DNA of 64,000 nucleotides from Rubrobacter tropicus (GTDB lineage Bacteria; Actinomycetota; Rubrobacteria; Rubrobacterales; Rubrobacteraceae). Location of the stretch: positions 4,216,001 through 4,280,000 of the forward strand of contig NZ_CP045119.1 of assembly GCF_011492945.1 (NCBI RefSeq), read 5' to 3'. Positions 16,773 to 25,059 of this stretch are shown here, piece after piece. Under the pieces are notes generated by a model. It had not been told where the DNA came from and did not search any database. It saw only the letters and a program-made list of their open reading frames with translations. How positions within the stretch are numbered: the stretch's first letter is position 1; every line of letters begins with the position of its first letter. Made by a program: the position numbers and the translations under genes.

Positions 16773-17606
16773 CGTCAGGTATCTGACGGCCAGGATCACC
16801 ACGAAGGCGAAACCGAGGACGAGGACGGAGAGTGCGACGGCGGCGTCGATGTTGCTCTGGAACTCGGCGAAGATGGCGAGGGGGACGGTCTGGGTGACGC
16901 CGCGGAAGCTGCCGGCGAAGACTATGGTGGCCCCGAACTCCCCGAGCGCCCGCGCCCAGGCCATCATCGCGCCGGCGATCAGGGCCGGGAAAGTCAGCGG
17001 CACCGTCACCTTCGTGAAGGCCGAGAACCGTCCCGCCCCGTCGACCAGGGCCGCCTCTTCCACGTCGCGCCGCACCCCGGCGAAGCCCACGGCGGCCTGG
17101 CGCACGTAGAAGTGGCCAGCGACGAAGACCTCGGCGATGATCACCGCCACCGTGGTGAAGCTAATCGTCACCCCGAACACGTTCAGGTACTGGCCGACCA
17201 CGCCGAACCGCCCGAAGGTCAGCAGCAGGGCGATACCCGCCGCCGACGGCGGCAGCACCGCGGGTACGTCCACCAGGGTATCCAGGATCCTCTTGCCCGG
17301 AAACTCCGCCCGGGCCAGCACGTAGGCCGCGGGCGTCCCGACGGTGACGATGATCGCCATCGAGATCGAGGTGGTCTTGATGCTGAGAAACAACGCGTCC
17401 AGCGCCACCGGCGAGGCCATCGCCCGCCACGAGTTCTCGCTAACCGTCCACAGCAAGAGGCTGATGAAAGGCAGGCTTATGAACCCCGCGAGCAGTCCCA
17501 GCGCGGCCACCGCCAGCCCGGAGGCGAACGCGTCACCCCCGGCGGAACGCCGGAGAACCCGGCCGTCTTTGCCCCCCTTTCTCACGAGGCGGGCTCGAAA
17601 CCCCAC
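16746..17606 (-). CDS. modB: Molybdate ABC transporter permease
   Basis: 286 residues with about six TM helices. The ABC-permease EAA loop is present (EEAALVDGAGRFSAF, then PLTFPALIAGAMMAWARALGEFGAT), which docks the ATPase. FGRFGVVGQYL is typical of molybdate/tungstate permeases. It overlaps modA by 25 bases. No modC ATPase gene follows, so the ATPase must be encoded elsewhere or shared. Confidence 0.9.
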   Translation of the reverse strand: MGFRARLVRKGGKDGRVLRRSAGGDAFASGLAVAALGLLAGFISLPFISLLLWTVSENSWRAMASPVALDALFLSIKTTSISMAIIVTVGTPAAYVLARAEFPGKRILDTLVDVPAVLPPSAAGIALLLTFGRFGVVGQYLNVFGVTISFTTVAVIIAEVFVAGHFYVRQAAVGFAGVRRDVEEAALVDGAGRFSAFTKVTVPLTFPALIAGAMMAWARALGEFGATIVFAGSFRGVTQTVPLAIFAEFQSNIDAAVALSVLVLGFAFVVILAVRYLTRKVSGFRY

Positions 17607-18400
17607 TTGTCCAGCACGCGCTGGCCCTCCTCACCCGTTACGAGGTCCACCCACTCCCGCGCGAGATCCGGCTCCTCCGCGTCCTCTAGCGCGGCTATGG
17701 GGTAAGTCGCGATTATGTTCAGGTCCGGCGGGATGGGAACTACCTCGACCCGGTCCCTGATGTCGGGCGTGTAGTCGCTGGCGTAGCCGAACGTCGCGTC
17801 CGCGTCCCCCACGACCACCCGGTTCACGGAGGCCCGCACGTCTGCCTCCCGCGAGACGACGTTGGAGAGCACGTCTTGCTTGAAGTCGCCCCCGTACTCG
17901 TTGTTGGCCTTGCCCAGGATCTCCACGGCGTAGTCGGCCGCCGGCACATCCTCCTGCGCCAGAACGAGCCTCACACCGGGTTTGGCAACGTCCCGGAAGT
18001 CCTGGATGTTCGCCGGGTTGTCCTTCGGCACCATGACGATCTCGCGGTTCTTGACGAAGACCCGGGTCTCACCTTCGACCAGGCCCTCCTTTGTGGCGGT
18101 CTCCATCTCCTCTTCGGAGGCGGAGGCGAAGACGTCGGCGGGTGCGCCCTGTTGGATCTGGGCGAGCAAGGTCGAACTCGACTCGAAGCTTTGCCGCACC
18201 TCTACGCCCGGGTTCCTCTCCTCGAACCTCTTCTCCAGCTCCCCGAAGGCGTCCGTTAGCGAGGAAGCGGCGAGCACGGTCAACGTGCCGCCCCGTCCGC
18301 CCTCGGTACCGCTTGCGCTTCCGCCGCCGCAAGATACCGGGCCGAGCAGCACCAGGAGGACGCACGCGAGCGTCGCGGCCCTCGACCGAATCGAACCCAC
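17582..18400 (-). CDS. modA: Molybdate-binding lipoprotein of an ABC transporter
   Basis: 272 residues. A lipoprotein signal peptide (LACVLLVLLGPVSC) is followed by LTVLAASSLTDAF, the family's oxyanion-binding opening, then FESSSTLLAQIQQGAPADVFASAS and GDADATFGYASDY. The GTG at 18400 has AAGGTGG just upstream; the longer open frame to 18613 would place the signal peptide far inside the protein. It supplies molybdate to the permease beside it. A 15-bp palindrome lies 92 bases upstream. Confidence 0.9.
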   Translation of the reverse strand: MGSIRSRAATLACVLLVLLGPVSCGGGSASGTEGGRGGTLTVLAASSLTDAFGELEKRFEERNPGVEVRQSFESSSTLLAQIQQGAPADVFASASEEEMETATKEGLVEGETRVFVKNREIVMVPKDNPANIQDFRDVAKPGVRLVLAQEDVPAADYAVEILGKANNEYGGDFKQDVLSNVVSREADVRASVNRVVVGDADATFGYASDYTPDIRDRVEVVPIPPDLNIIATYPIAALEDAEEPDLAREWVDLVTGEEGQRVLDKWGFEPAS

Positions 18401-18491
18401 CCTCGACCACCTTATCCTCGAAACATTGCACGACGCCCCCGGCCTTCGAAGCGCGGATCTCCATACTAGGGAACGGCGGCCCCCCGGTCTT

Positions 18492-18506
18492 TGTGCAACA
18501 TGCACA
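18492..18506. promoter_or_regulatory. 15-bp palindrome upstream of modA
   Basis: TGTGCA (18492-18497) and TGCACA (18501-18506) are exact complements around ACA. Placed between modA and the GAF gene it could be an operator for either; it does not resemble the ModE consensus. Confidence 0.4.
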
Positions 18507-18676
18507 GACTTCCGACCCAATGCCCGCAGGCCCGTCGGGCGGGCGAGTCCCTGGTTGCCTGCTTTACCGGCACGTATGCATCCAGGATGCCGGACCGAAC
18601 GTGGGCCGGGCACCTGAACTACCGCGGGCCGCCGGTTATTATCTGGTTACATGACCATCGTAGAGTGGAGCGGCAA

Positions 18677-19153
18677 ATGAGCGAGAAAACGGGGCTATCG
18701 CAGGACCTCAAGGCGGAGGTGGAGGGGCTCGTGGCCTCGGACGCGCCAGACGAGGAGGTCTTGAACGAGGCCGTCCGACGGGTACACGACGCGCACCCGC
18801 TCTGGGACTGGAGCGGCATCTACCTCATGAAAGGCGGCGTGCTGGTGCTCGGGCCCCGGACGGCGCCGGCCGACCACGACCGGATCGAGGTCGGGGACGG
18901 CGTCTGCGGGACCGCTGTCTCGGAGGACAAAAACCAGGTGGTCGAGGACGTGCGCGAGGTCGAGAACTATCTGGCGTGTTCCATACACACCCGGTCCGAG
19001 ATAGTCGTCCTGATCCGGCACGAAGGAGAGATAGTCGGCGAGTTCGACATAGACTCCGACACGGTCGGCGCCTTCTCCTCGGCAGACGAAGCGCTGCTCG
19101 AAGAACTCGGCGAGGTCATAGCCCCCCGCGTCGCCTCACTCGCCGGCGCCTAG
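18677..19153 (+). CDS. GAF domain protein resembling free methionine-R-sulfoxide reductase
   Basis: 158 residues, one GAF domain. GDGVCGTAV and NYLACSIHTRSEIVVLI correspond to the conserved blocks of fRMsr enzymes, including two of the usual cysteines (in VCG and ACS). The third Cys expected between them is absent, so catalysis is likely but not assured. LWDWSGIYLM is the typical entry strand. ATG at 18677 follows GTGGAG; upstream in-frame codons lack a ribosome site. Confidence 0.75.
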   Translation: MSEKTGLSQDLKAEVEGLVASDAPDEEVLNEAVRRVHDAHPLWDWSGIYLMKGGVLVLGPRTAPADHDRIEVGDGVCGTAVSEDKNQVVEDVREVENYLACSIHTRSEIVVLIRHEGEIVGEFDIDSDTVGAFSSADEALLEELGEVIAPRVASLAGA

Positions 19154-19264
19154 CTGGCGAGGGAGCTCCCTTACGCTTATGAGCGCGACAAGGGATCTCG
19201 ATACTGGCCCGTTTGGAGTATAGAAAAGGCCCAGACTCGCAACTAATATTGTGAACGATTCGCA

Positions 19265-19307
19265 GATGCCGGGCGGCTCCCCCCTCCAAAGTTCGCCGCC
19301 CGGCATC
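19265..19307. terminator. Bidirectional hairpin between the GAF and gntR genes
   Basis: 13-bp perfect arms (19265-19277 and 19295-19307) with a 17-base loop, between convergent genes. No other feature was seen in this 263-base gap. Confidence 0.6.
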
Positions 19308-19416
19308 ACCCTTATCAGGCCCCGCCTCAGACGCGGCTCCGCTCTGCGGGCTCTCTGGAGCCTGCGTTCACGAAAGTTCTTTTCCTGCGGAGAACCGGAG
19401 CCTGGTCTCCGCCCCT

Positions 19417-20169
19417 TCAGCCCGGTATCTCTGCGGGCTGGGTTGAGAGCTCGTTGTAGTGTTGATAGCGCTCCGGGTGGAAGTAGGCCTCGACGGCCTC
19501 GGCCGGTTCTTCGCCGGTGACGCAGGTGATGCGTGTGATCTTGAGGACCGGAACGCCGGCCTTTATCTCCAGCAAATCCGCGATGTCCTTGGCAGCGGTC
19601 GCCGCCCCGATCCACTGCCGCGCGTGCTCTATCCGGCGCCCGGTCCTCTCCTCCAACAGCCTGCTCAGGGAGACGGTCCCGTAGTCCGCGTCCTTCAGGG
19701 CGGGGAATCGGGCGACGGGCAGGTACGAGTCGCACACGAAGATCGGGCGCTCGTCGGCAAGCCTGAGCCGCCGCACGAACAACACCTTCTCGCCAACCTC
19801 GACCCCGATCCGGCCCGCCACCTCCTCGTCAGCGGCCCGCTCCTCCCGAAGGACGAGCCGAACCCCCGGCGTGTACCCCCAGCGTTCGATCTCCTCGGAG
19901 AAACTGTGTAGATACGCCAGGTTGGACCGCAACCTCGGGCTCGCAAGGAAAGTTCCCCTCCCCGGCTCCCGCCGCACGAGGCCCTGGCGCCTGAGCTCGT
20001 CCAGCGCCCGCCGCGCCGTCGTCCGGCTCACCCCGAAGTCCGCCACGAGGTCGGCCTCGCTCGGCAACCGGTCCCCGATCCCGATCTCACCCGACTCGAT
20101 CCGCTCCGTCAGACCGAGCAGGATCTGATGGTACAACGTCCCTGCACTCGATCGCGACAACGGCCTCAT
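19417..20169 (-). CDS. GntR/HutC-family transcriptional regulator (UTRA domain)
   Basis: 250 residues. The winged HTH (about residues 8-75) shows LYHQILLGLTERIESGEIGIGDRLPSE as separate blocks and VSRTTARRALDEL, GLVRREPGRGTF; the UTRA ligand domain follows (VLFVRRLRLADERPIFVCDSYLP). It is divergent from the methanol dehydrogenase gene and probably controls it, with the effector a small metabolite. The ATG at 20169 gives the usual N-terminal length; the 26-codon extension would include the likely promoter TTGACA. Confidence 0.88.
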   Translation of the reverse strand: MRPLSRSSAGTLYHQILLGLTERIESGEIGIGDRLPSEADLVADFGVSRTTARRALDELRRQGLVRREPGRGTFLASPRLRSNLAYLHSFSEEIERWGYTPGVRLVLREERAADEEVAGRIGVEVGEKVLFVRRLRLADERPIFVCDSYLPVARFPALKDADYGTVSLSRLLEERTGRRIEHARQWIGAATAAKDIADLLEIKAGVPVLKITRITCVTGEEPAEAVEAYFHPERYQHYNELSTQPAEIPG

Positions 20170-20311
20170 ATAACCATCTGTAACATCAAAGTATTGTTGT
20201 GTCAATCTCTCCGGCCGTCCCGCGCGACCGGTAGCGCGGGGCCACACCCGGTGCTATAAAGCACGCCCCGGGCTTCGGGGAAAGCTAGACCCGGCACAAA
20301 CAGGCTGTTAT

Positions 20312-20330
20312 ATTGTAGTAACAGTTCCGC
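20312..20330 (+). promoter_or_regulatory. 19-base element shared with the cox divergent promoter
   Basis: ATTGTAGTAACAGTTCCGC repeats 15995-16013 with one mismatch. Here TGTTA (20307-20311) and TAACA (20319-20323) also form an inverted repeat. It lies 129 bases before the methanol dehydrogenase start. Confidence 0.5.
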
Positions 20331-20458
20331 TGGGGAGGGAGGTCGAGACCGGAGATAGTCGCTAGGGCAGGTGCGGCCGACGGGGAAAAGGCCGTAAAGG
20401 GGTGTCTTGGGAGGCTGCGGGCCTCGCAAGCGTTGGAGCGGAGAGAGGAGTTCGGTTA

Positions 20459-21841
20459 GTGGATACCTCCAAGATGTTCGAGTTTCCGATAAAGGAGTTC
20501 TTCAAGCAACCGCGGTCTTTGTGCGGGGCAGGGGCGTACGAGAACGCGGGTCCCGAGGCGGCTGCGATGGGGCTCAGGCACGTGCTCTTCGTGACCACGG
20601 GGCTGAGGGGCACGGGCATCATCGACGAGTGCAAGACCAACTTCGAGAACGCGGGCGTCTCGGTCTCGGTCTACGACAAGGTCGAGTCGAACCCCAAGGA
20701 CTACAACGTCATGGACGCCTACAAGGCGTTCGCCGACTCAGAGTGCGACGGCTTCGTCTCGATCGGTGGTGGGTCCGCGCACGACACGACCAAGGGCGCC
20801 AGGGTCGTTGCGGCCCACGACGGCAGGAACGTCAACGAGTTCCAGGCCGTCAACGCATCGGAGACGCTCGATAACCCGGCGCACATCGCGATCAACACGA
20901 CCGTAGGGACGGGTTCGGAGACGACGCCGGCGTACGTGATCACGGACCTCTCCTCGCCGGATGCCCCGCACAAGTGGGTAGGGTTCGACCGGGCGGCGAT
21001 CACGACGCTCGCCATCAACGACCCCGTGCTGTGCATGACGCAGCCGCCGGAATACGTGGCCTACACGGGCTTCGACACGATGGCCCACGCCTCCGAGTGC
21101 TACGTCGGCCGGGTCCAGCACCCGTCTACGACGCCGGTGGCCCTCGCCGCCGTCAGGCTGGTTCAGGAGAACCTGCGCGAGGCGACCTACAACCCGAAGA
21201 ACTTCAAGGCGATGGAGGGGATGGTCTGGGCGCAGTACATGGCCGCGCAGGCTTTCTCGACGGGTTTGCTCGGCATCCTGCACTCGCTCTCGCACGCGGT
21301 CTGCGCGTACTACGACATCCACCACGGCCTGAACAACGGCATCGGGCTGCCGCGGGTGTGGACGTACAACCAGCCGGCCGCCCCCGACAAGTACGCGGAC
21401 ATAGCGGGTGCCATGGGCGTCGACACGCGCAACATGAATACCCCCCAGGCGGCGGACGCGGCCATCGAGGAGGTCATCCGGCTCGTCAAGGACTGCGGCT
21501 GCCCGGAGAACTGGGGCCAGGTCGCCGAGTACCCGAAGACGAGGATGGGCAAGGGCTGGTACGAGGGCAAGACTACCGGCGCCATCGCATCCGAGGACGG
21601 CGAGCTGCAGAAGATGGCCGAGCACATGATGGGCGACCTCTGCACGCCAGGTAACCCGCGCGACCTCACCGTCGAGGGCGCCAAGGAGGTCCTGCGCGAC
21701 TGCATGTACGACGGGATGGGCGTCAAGACGAGCAACGGCTACAGGCAGAGCATCTGGGGCACCGCTCCCGAGATGGGCCGCCGCACCCACGGCTACGAGG
21801 CCCGGGGCGAGAGCCCGGGCGTCGGACGCCAGCCGGCGTAG
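20459..21841 (+). CDS. NDMA-dependent methanol dehydrogenase-like Fe-ADH family enzyme
   Basis: 460 residues, group III (iron-type) alcohol dehydrogenase fold. FEFPIKEFF, VTTGLRGTGIIDE, VESNPKDYNVMDAY, SIGGGSAHDTTKGARVV and HKWVGFD closely resemble the actinobacterial methanol:NDMA oxidoreductase (Mno/Mdo). Metal ligands lie in GFDTMAHASE and LHSLSHAVCAYYDIHHGLNN. In mycobacteria such enzymes keep a bound NAD(P) and need the redox carrier mycofactocin; no mycofactocin genes are in this window. GTG 20459 has GAGAGGAG eight bases upstream. A MoxR/VWA pair follows. Confidence 0.9.
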   Translation: MDTSKMFEFPIKEFFKQPRSLCGAGAYENAGPEAAAMGLRHVLFVTTGLRGTGIIDECKTNFENAGVSVSVYDKVESNPKDYNVMDAYKAFADSECDGFVSIGGGSAHDTTKGARVVAAHDGRNVNEFQAVNASETLDNPAHIAINTTVGTGSETTPAYVITDLSSPDAPHKWVGFDRAAITTLAINDPVLCMTQPPEYVAYTGFDTMAHASECYVGRVQHPSTTPVALAAVRLVQENLREATYNPKNFKAMEGMVWAQYMAAQAFSTGLLGILHSLSHAVCAYYDIHHGLNNGIGLPRVWTYNQPAAPDKYADIAGAMGVDTRNMNTPQAADAAIEEVIRLVKDCGCPENWGQVAEYPKTRMGKGWYEGKTTGAIASEDGELQKMAEHMMGDLCTPGNPRDLTVEGAKEVLRDCMYDGMGVKTSNGYRQSIWGTAPEMGRRTHGYEARGESPGVGRQPA

Positions 21842-21848
21842 CACACGG

Positions 21849-21880
21849 GATGGCGGGGATGGTGCACCATCCCCGCCATC
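21849..21880 (+). terminator. Perfect 16-bp palindromic hairpin after the dehydrogenase
   Basis: 21849-21864 and 21865-21880 are exact complements, giving a stable hairpin with a TGCA turn 8 bases after the stop. It may terminate or insulate the highly expressed dehydrogenase from the moxR-vwa genes. Confidence 0.7.
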
Positions 21881-21881
21881 A

Positions 21882-21966
21882 GGCATCAGGTTTCAGGTCT
21901 TACGGAGCAGCGTTGTCGCGTAAAACGAAGCCACCGCGAGCACCTGATGCCTGAAACCTGAAGCCT
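21882..21966. repeat. TTCAGGC-type inverted repeat pair
   Basis: GGCATCAGGTTTCAGG on the left matches CCTGATGCCTGAAACCTG on the right around a short GC-rich middle. Second member of the repeat family also seen at 16.6 and 41.65 kb. Confidence 0.75.
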
Positions 21967-21982
21967 CTACAAAAGGAGCATT

Positions 21983-22978
21983 TTGTTCGAGAGCATCGAA
22001 GAGGTCAGGGAGAAGCTCGCGGGGCAGGAGTACGTCTGCGACAGGCGGCTGGCGACGGTGGTCTACCTGGCGGTCAAGCTGGACAAGCCGGTGCTCATAG
22101 AAGGCCCGGCGGGCGTGGGCAAGACCGAGCTCGCAAAGGCGCTCGCCGCCGCCACGGGCCGCTCGCTCATCCGTTTGCAGTGCTACGAGGGGTTGGACGA
22201 GGCAAAAGCGCTCTACGAGTGGGAGTACGGCAAGCAGCTCTTGTACACGCAGGTGTTGCGGGAGAAGATCGGGGAGTTCATAGGCCCCACCAAGGGCCTG
22301 CGCGAGGCGGCTGCGGCGTTGCGCGACCAGGAGGACGTCTTCTTCTCCGAGAACTTCCTCGTCGAGCGCCCGATCCTGCAGGCCATAACCTCAGAGACGC
22401 CGCCGGTTCTGCTCCTGGACGAGATCGACCGCGCGGACGAGGAGTTCGAGGCGTTCCTGCTCGAGTTTTTGAGCGACTACCAGGTCTCGATCCCGGAGAT
22501 AGGCACCGTCAAGGCCGAGCATCCCCCCGTCGTCATCCTGACCTCGAACCGCACCAGGGAGCTCTCCGAGGCCCTCAAGCGCCGCTGCCTGCACCTGCAG
22601 ATCGACTACCCGAGCCCCGAGGTGGAGCTCGAAATAGTGCGCCTCAAGGCCCCCGGCGTCGGCGAGGTGCTCGCGGACGAGCTCGTCGGCACCATCCAGT
22701 CCATAAGGTCCCTCGACCTCCGCAAGTCGCCCAGCATCGGCGAGACCCTCGACTGGGCCCGTTCGCTCGTCGTCCTCGGCGCCCCGTCGCTGAACAAGGA
22801 CCTCATAGAAGAGACCCTCAGCGTCATCGTCAAGTACGACCGCGACGCCGCCAAGGTGCTCGCGCACGTCAGGGGCGCGGCCGAGAGCAAGGACCTCGGC
22901 CAGAAGGAGCCAACGGGCGAGAAGCAGAACGAGGGGATGTACGAGATGCACCGCTCCACCCACAAGCACGCCCATTAG
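21983..22978 (+). CDS. MoxR-family AAA+ ATPase, CoxD paralogue
   Basis: 331 residues. Walker A GPAGVGKTE (about 40-48), LIRLQCYEGLDEAKALYEW, Walker B LLLDEIDRADEEFEAFLLE and SNRTRELSEALKRRC. It shares the LIRLQCYEG block with CoxD at 10.9-11.8 kb. It has an insertion around residues 88-115 and a tail with His (THKHAH). TTG start with AAGGAGC upstream. It lies 12 bases before the VWA gene and after the methanol dehydrogenase, suggesting an ATP-driven maturation role for that enzyme. Confidence 0.9.
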   Translation: MFESIEEVREKLAGQEYVCDRRLATVVYLAVKLDKPVLIEGPAGVGKTELAKALAAATGRSLIRLQCYEGLDEAKALYEWEYGKQLLYTQVLREKIGEFIGPTKGLREAAAALRDQEDVFFSENFLVERPILQAITSETPPVLLLDEIDRADEEFEAFLLEFLSDYQVSIPEIGTVKAEHPPVVILTSNRTRELSEALKRRCLHLQIDYPSPEVELEIVRLKAPGVGEVLADELVGTIQSIRSLDLRKSPSIGETLDWARSLVVLGAPSLNKDLIEETLSVIVKYDRDAAKVLAHVRGAAESKDLGQKEPTGEKQNEGMYEMHRSTHKHAH

Positions 22979-22990
22979 GGGAACTCCTCT

Positions 22991-24514
22991 ATGGACACCG
23001 TAATCAACGATTTCGTGCAGGTCTTGAGGCGGCACGGGCTCAGGGTCTCTCCCGCGGAGAGCCTGGACGCGCTGCACGCGCTCGGGCAGGTCGGGCTTGG
23101 GGAGCACGGGGTGGCGCGGGATACGTTGCGGACCACCCTAGTCAAGAACCTGGAAGACATCGAGACTTTCGATCGGCTCTTCGACGTGTATTTCAGCTTG
23201 CGTCCGCAGCAAGAGAGGCCGCGGGCGAAGCTTGACGTTCACGACCACGACCACGATCACGGGCAGCCGACGAGCATGGAGTTCGGGGAGGACGCGGGGG
23301 GCGAGGCTCCCGACTCGGAGGAGCACAGCCACGAGGACAAGGAGAACACGGACTTCCGCAAGTACTTCGACGAGGATCGGATGCGGCCTTCGGAGGACAT
23401 TCATGGGGAGGCGGACAAGATGCGCCTCTCGATGTTTTCGCAGGAGTTGATCCTGAACCGCAATCCTGGAGCCTTGAACCAGGCCCTGCAGCGCATAACG
23501 CACCAGCTCAGGCTCAGGCGGGCCCGAAACATGTTCAACCCGGGCGACCTCGTCACCCACGGGCAGGGCCAGGAGTTGCCGCTCGACGTCTCGGCGGCCG
23601 ACCTTCAGGGGCTCCTGGACCACCTCCACGACATGGACGTGGACGAGGCGCTCATCCGCCAGCTGGAGGAGCAGAGCGAGGAGATTTTGCGCGGCCTGCC
23701 CCAGCTTATAGAGCAGATGGTCGAGCGCCAGAAGAAGCTGGAGAAAAAGAAGGACGACTCGGCGCTGATGCGTCGATCTTTACGCAAGGTCTTCGAGTTC
23801 TCCCCGGCAGAGCAGCGGGAGACCGAGGCGGCCATCCGGCGGATGGCGCGCCAGATCCACGGCGCCAAGACCCGCCGCCTGAAACAGGACCGCACAGGGC
23901 ACATCAGCGTCCCCCACACCCTGCGCCGCAACGTGCGCTACGACGGCATACCCTTCGACCCCGTCCTGCGCCGCCACCACGAAAAGCGCCCCAGGATAGC
24001 GATGCTGTGCGACGTGTCGTTGAGCACCAGGAACCTGAGCCGGTTCTGGCTTCACATGGTCTACCAGATGCAGAACCTGTTCTCGAAGGTGCGGACTTTC
24101 GTCTTCGTGGCCGAGATGGCCGAGGTTACGCAGGTCTTCGAGGAGAGCAGCATGGACCGGGCCGTGGAGCAGGTCTTCTCCGGGCGCGTCATAGACGCCG
24201 ACGTGAACAGCGACTTCGGGAGCGCCGCCGAGCAGTTCAAGAACCGCTACCTGCCGACCATAAACCACAGGACCACGCTGGTGGTGCTCGGCGACGGGCG
24301 CAACAACGGCAAGGACCCGAACGTCGCGGCGTTCGAGGAGATCTCGCAGCACGTGCGGCAGGTGATCTGGATAACCCCCGAACCCAGGTGGGGCTGGTCT
24401 CTCGGTTCCTGCGACATGCCCCTCTACGAACCGCTCTGCGACCGCGTCGAGGTCGTGAGGACCGTGGACCAACTCGCCGGCGTCGCCGAGGACCTCGTCA
24501 GGACGCGGGCGTGA
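22991..24514 (+). CDS. CoxE-like VWA domain protein with His-rich insert
   Basis: 507 residues. N-terminal CoxE-like helical region (FVQVLRRHGLRVSPAESLDALHAL); an acidic, histidine-rich insert (about 80-120, with VHDHDHDHG and EEHSHEDKE); a helical middle; a C-terminal VWA domain with MIDAS DVSLS near 341 and GDGRNNGKDPN. Partner of the MoxR just upstream. The His insert could carry metal ions, as expected for a metallo-enzyme maturase; the NiCoT-type transporter two genes on has a similar insert. The end overlaps the Nudix gene by 4 bases. Confidence 0.88.
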   Translation: MDTVINDFVQVLRRHGLRVSPAESLDALHALGQVGLGEHGVARDTLRTTLVKNLEDIETFDRLFDVYFSLRPQQERPRAKLDVHDHDHDHGQPTSMEFGEDAGGEAPDSEEHSHEDKENTDFRKYFDEDRMRPSEDIHGEADKMRLSMFSQELILNRNPGALNQALQRITHQLRLRRARNMFNPGDLVTHGQGQELPLDVSAADLQGLLDHLHDMDVDEALIRQLEEQSEEILRGLPQLIEQMVERQKKLEKKKDDSALMRRSLRKVFEFSPAEQRETEAAIRRMARQIHGAKTRRLKQDRTGHISVPHTLRRNVRYDGIPFDPVLRRHHEKRPRIAMLCDVSLSTRNLSRFWLHMVYQMQNLFSKVRTFVFVAEMAEVTQVFEESSMDRAVEQVFSGRVIDADVNSDFGSAAEQFKNRYLPTINHRTTLVVLGDGRNNGKDPNVAAFEEISQHVRQVIWITPEPRWGWSLGSCDMPLYEPLCDRVEVVRTVDQLAGVAEDLVRTRA

Positions 24515-25050
24515 GCGGGACCGCCCGGAAGGTCCCCTTCTCCCCCACCGAACCCTTCCGCTACTGCCCGGCCGACGGCACGAAGCTCACGGACCCGCGC
24601 CCGAGCGGCGGCGTTACCTGTCCCCTCTGCGGCCGGTCGTGGTACCGCAACCCGGTGCCGGCGGTTGGGGCCGCGATCGTGGGCGGCGACAAGGCGCTCG
24701 TCACCGTGCGGGCGCGCGAGCCGCACAGGGGCAAGGTGGACGTGCCGGGCGGTTTCCTGGAGGTCGGGGAGCATCCGGTCGACGGCCTCAGGCGGGAGGC
24801 CAGGGAGGAGCTGGGGGTGGAACTGGAAGTGGACCCGACACCCGTGCTCCTCGCCCCCCACACATACGGCCCCGAAGGGGTGTGGGTCCTCGCCATCGGG
24901 TTCCGGGCGCGCATTCTGAGAGGCACGCCGGACCCGGCCGACGACGTGGCCGAGGCGCTCTGGATCGGCGCGGAGGAAGTCGAAGGCGTAGACTTCGCCT
25001 GGGAACACGACCGCGGGTTCGTGCGGGCGGCCCTGGCACAGAGAGGTTAG
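24511..25050 (+). CDS. Nudix hydrolase with N-terminal zinc ribbon
   Basis: 179 residues. YCPADGTKL with CPLCG forms a zinc-ribbon-like N-terminus; the Nudix box GFLEVGEHP...REAREELGV is complete, with the catalytic REAREE core. Related NudC-like and ADP-ribose/NADH pyrophosphatases have this layout. The GTG start overlaps the VWA stop (GTGA), so translation is coupled. NAD(P) housekeeping for the upstream dehydrogenase is a possible but unproven link. Confidence 0.9.
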   Translation: MSGTARKVPFSPTEPFRYCPADGTKLTDPRPSGGVTCPLCGRSWYRNPVPAVGAAIVGGDKALVTVRAREPHRGKVDVPGGFLEVGEHPVDGLRREAREELGVELEVDPTPVLLAPHTYGPEGVWVLAIGFRARILRGTPDPADDVAEALWIGAEEVEGVDFAWEHDRGFVRAALAQRG

Positions 25051-25059
25051 GAGGAGCGG

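Noticed and set aside
20738-21886. 382-codon minus-strand ORF opposite the methanol dehydrogenase
   Set aside because: His/Arg/Val-rich antisense composition with no recognisable motif; the plus-strand enzyme is unambiguous.
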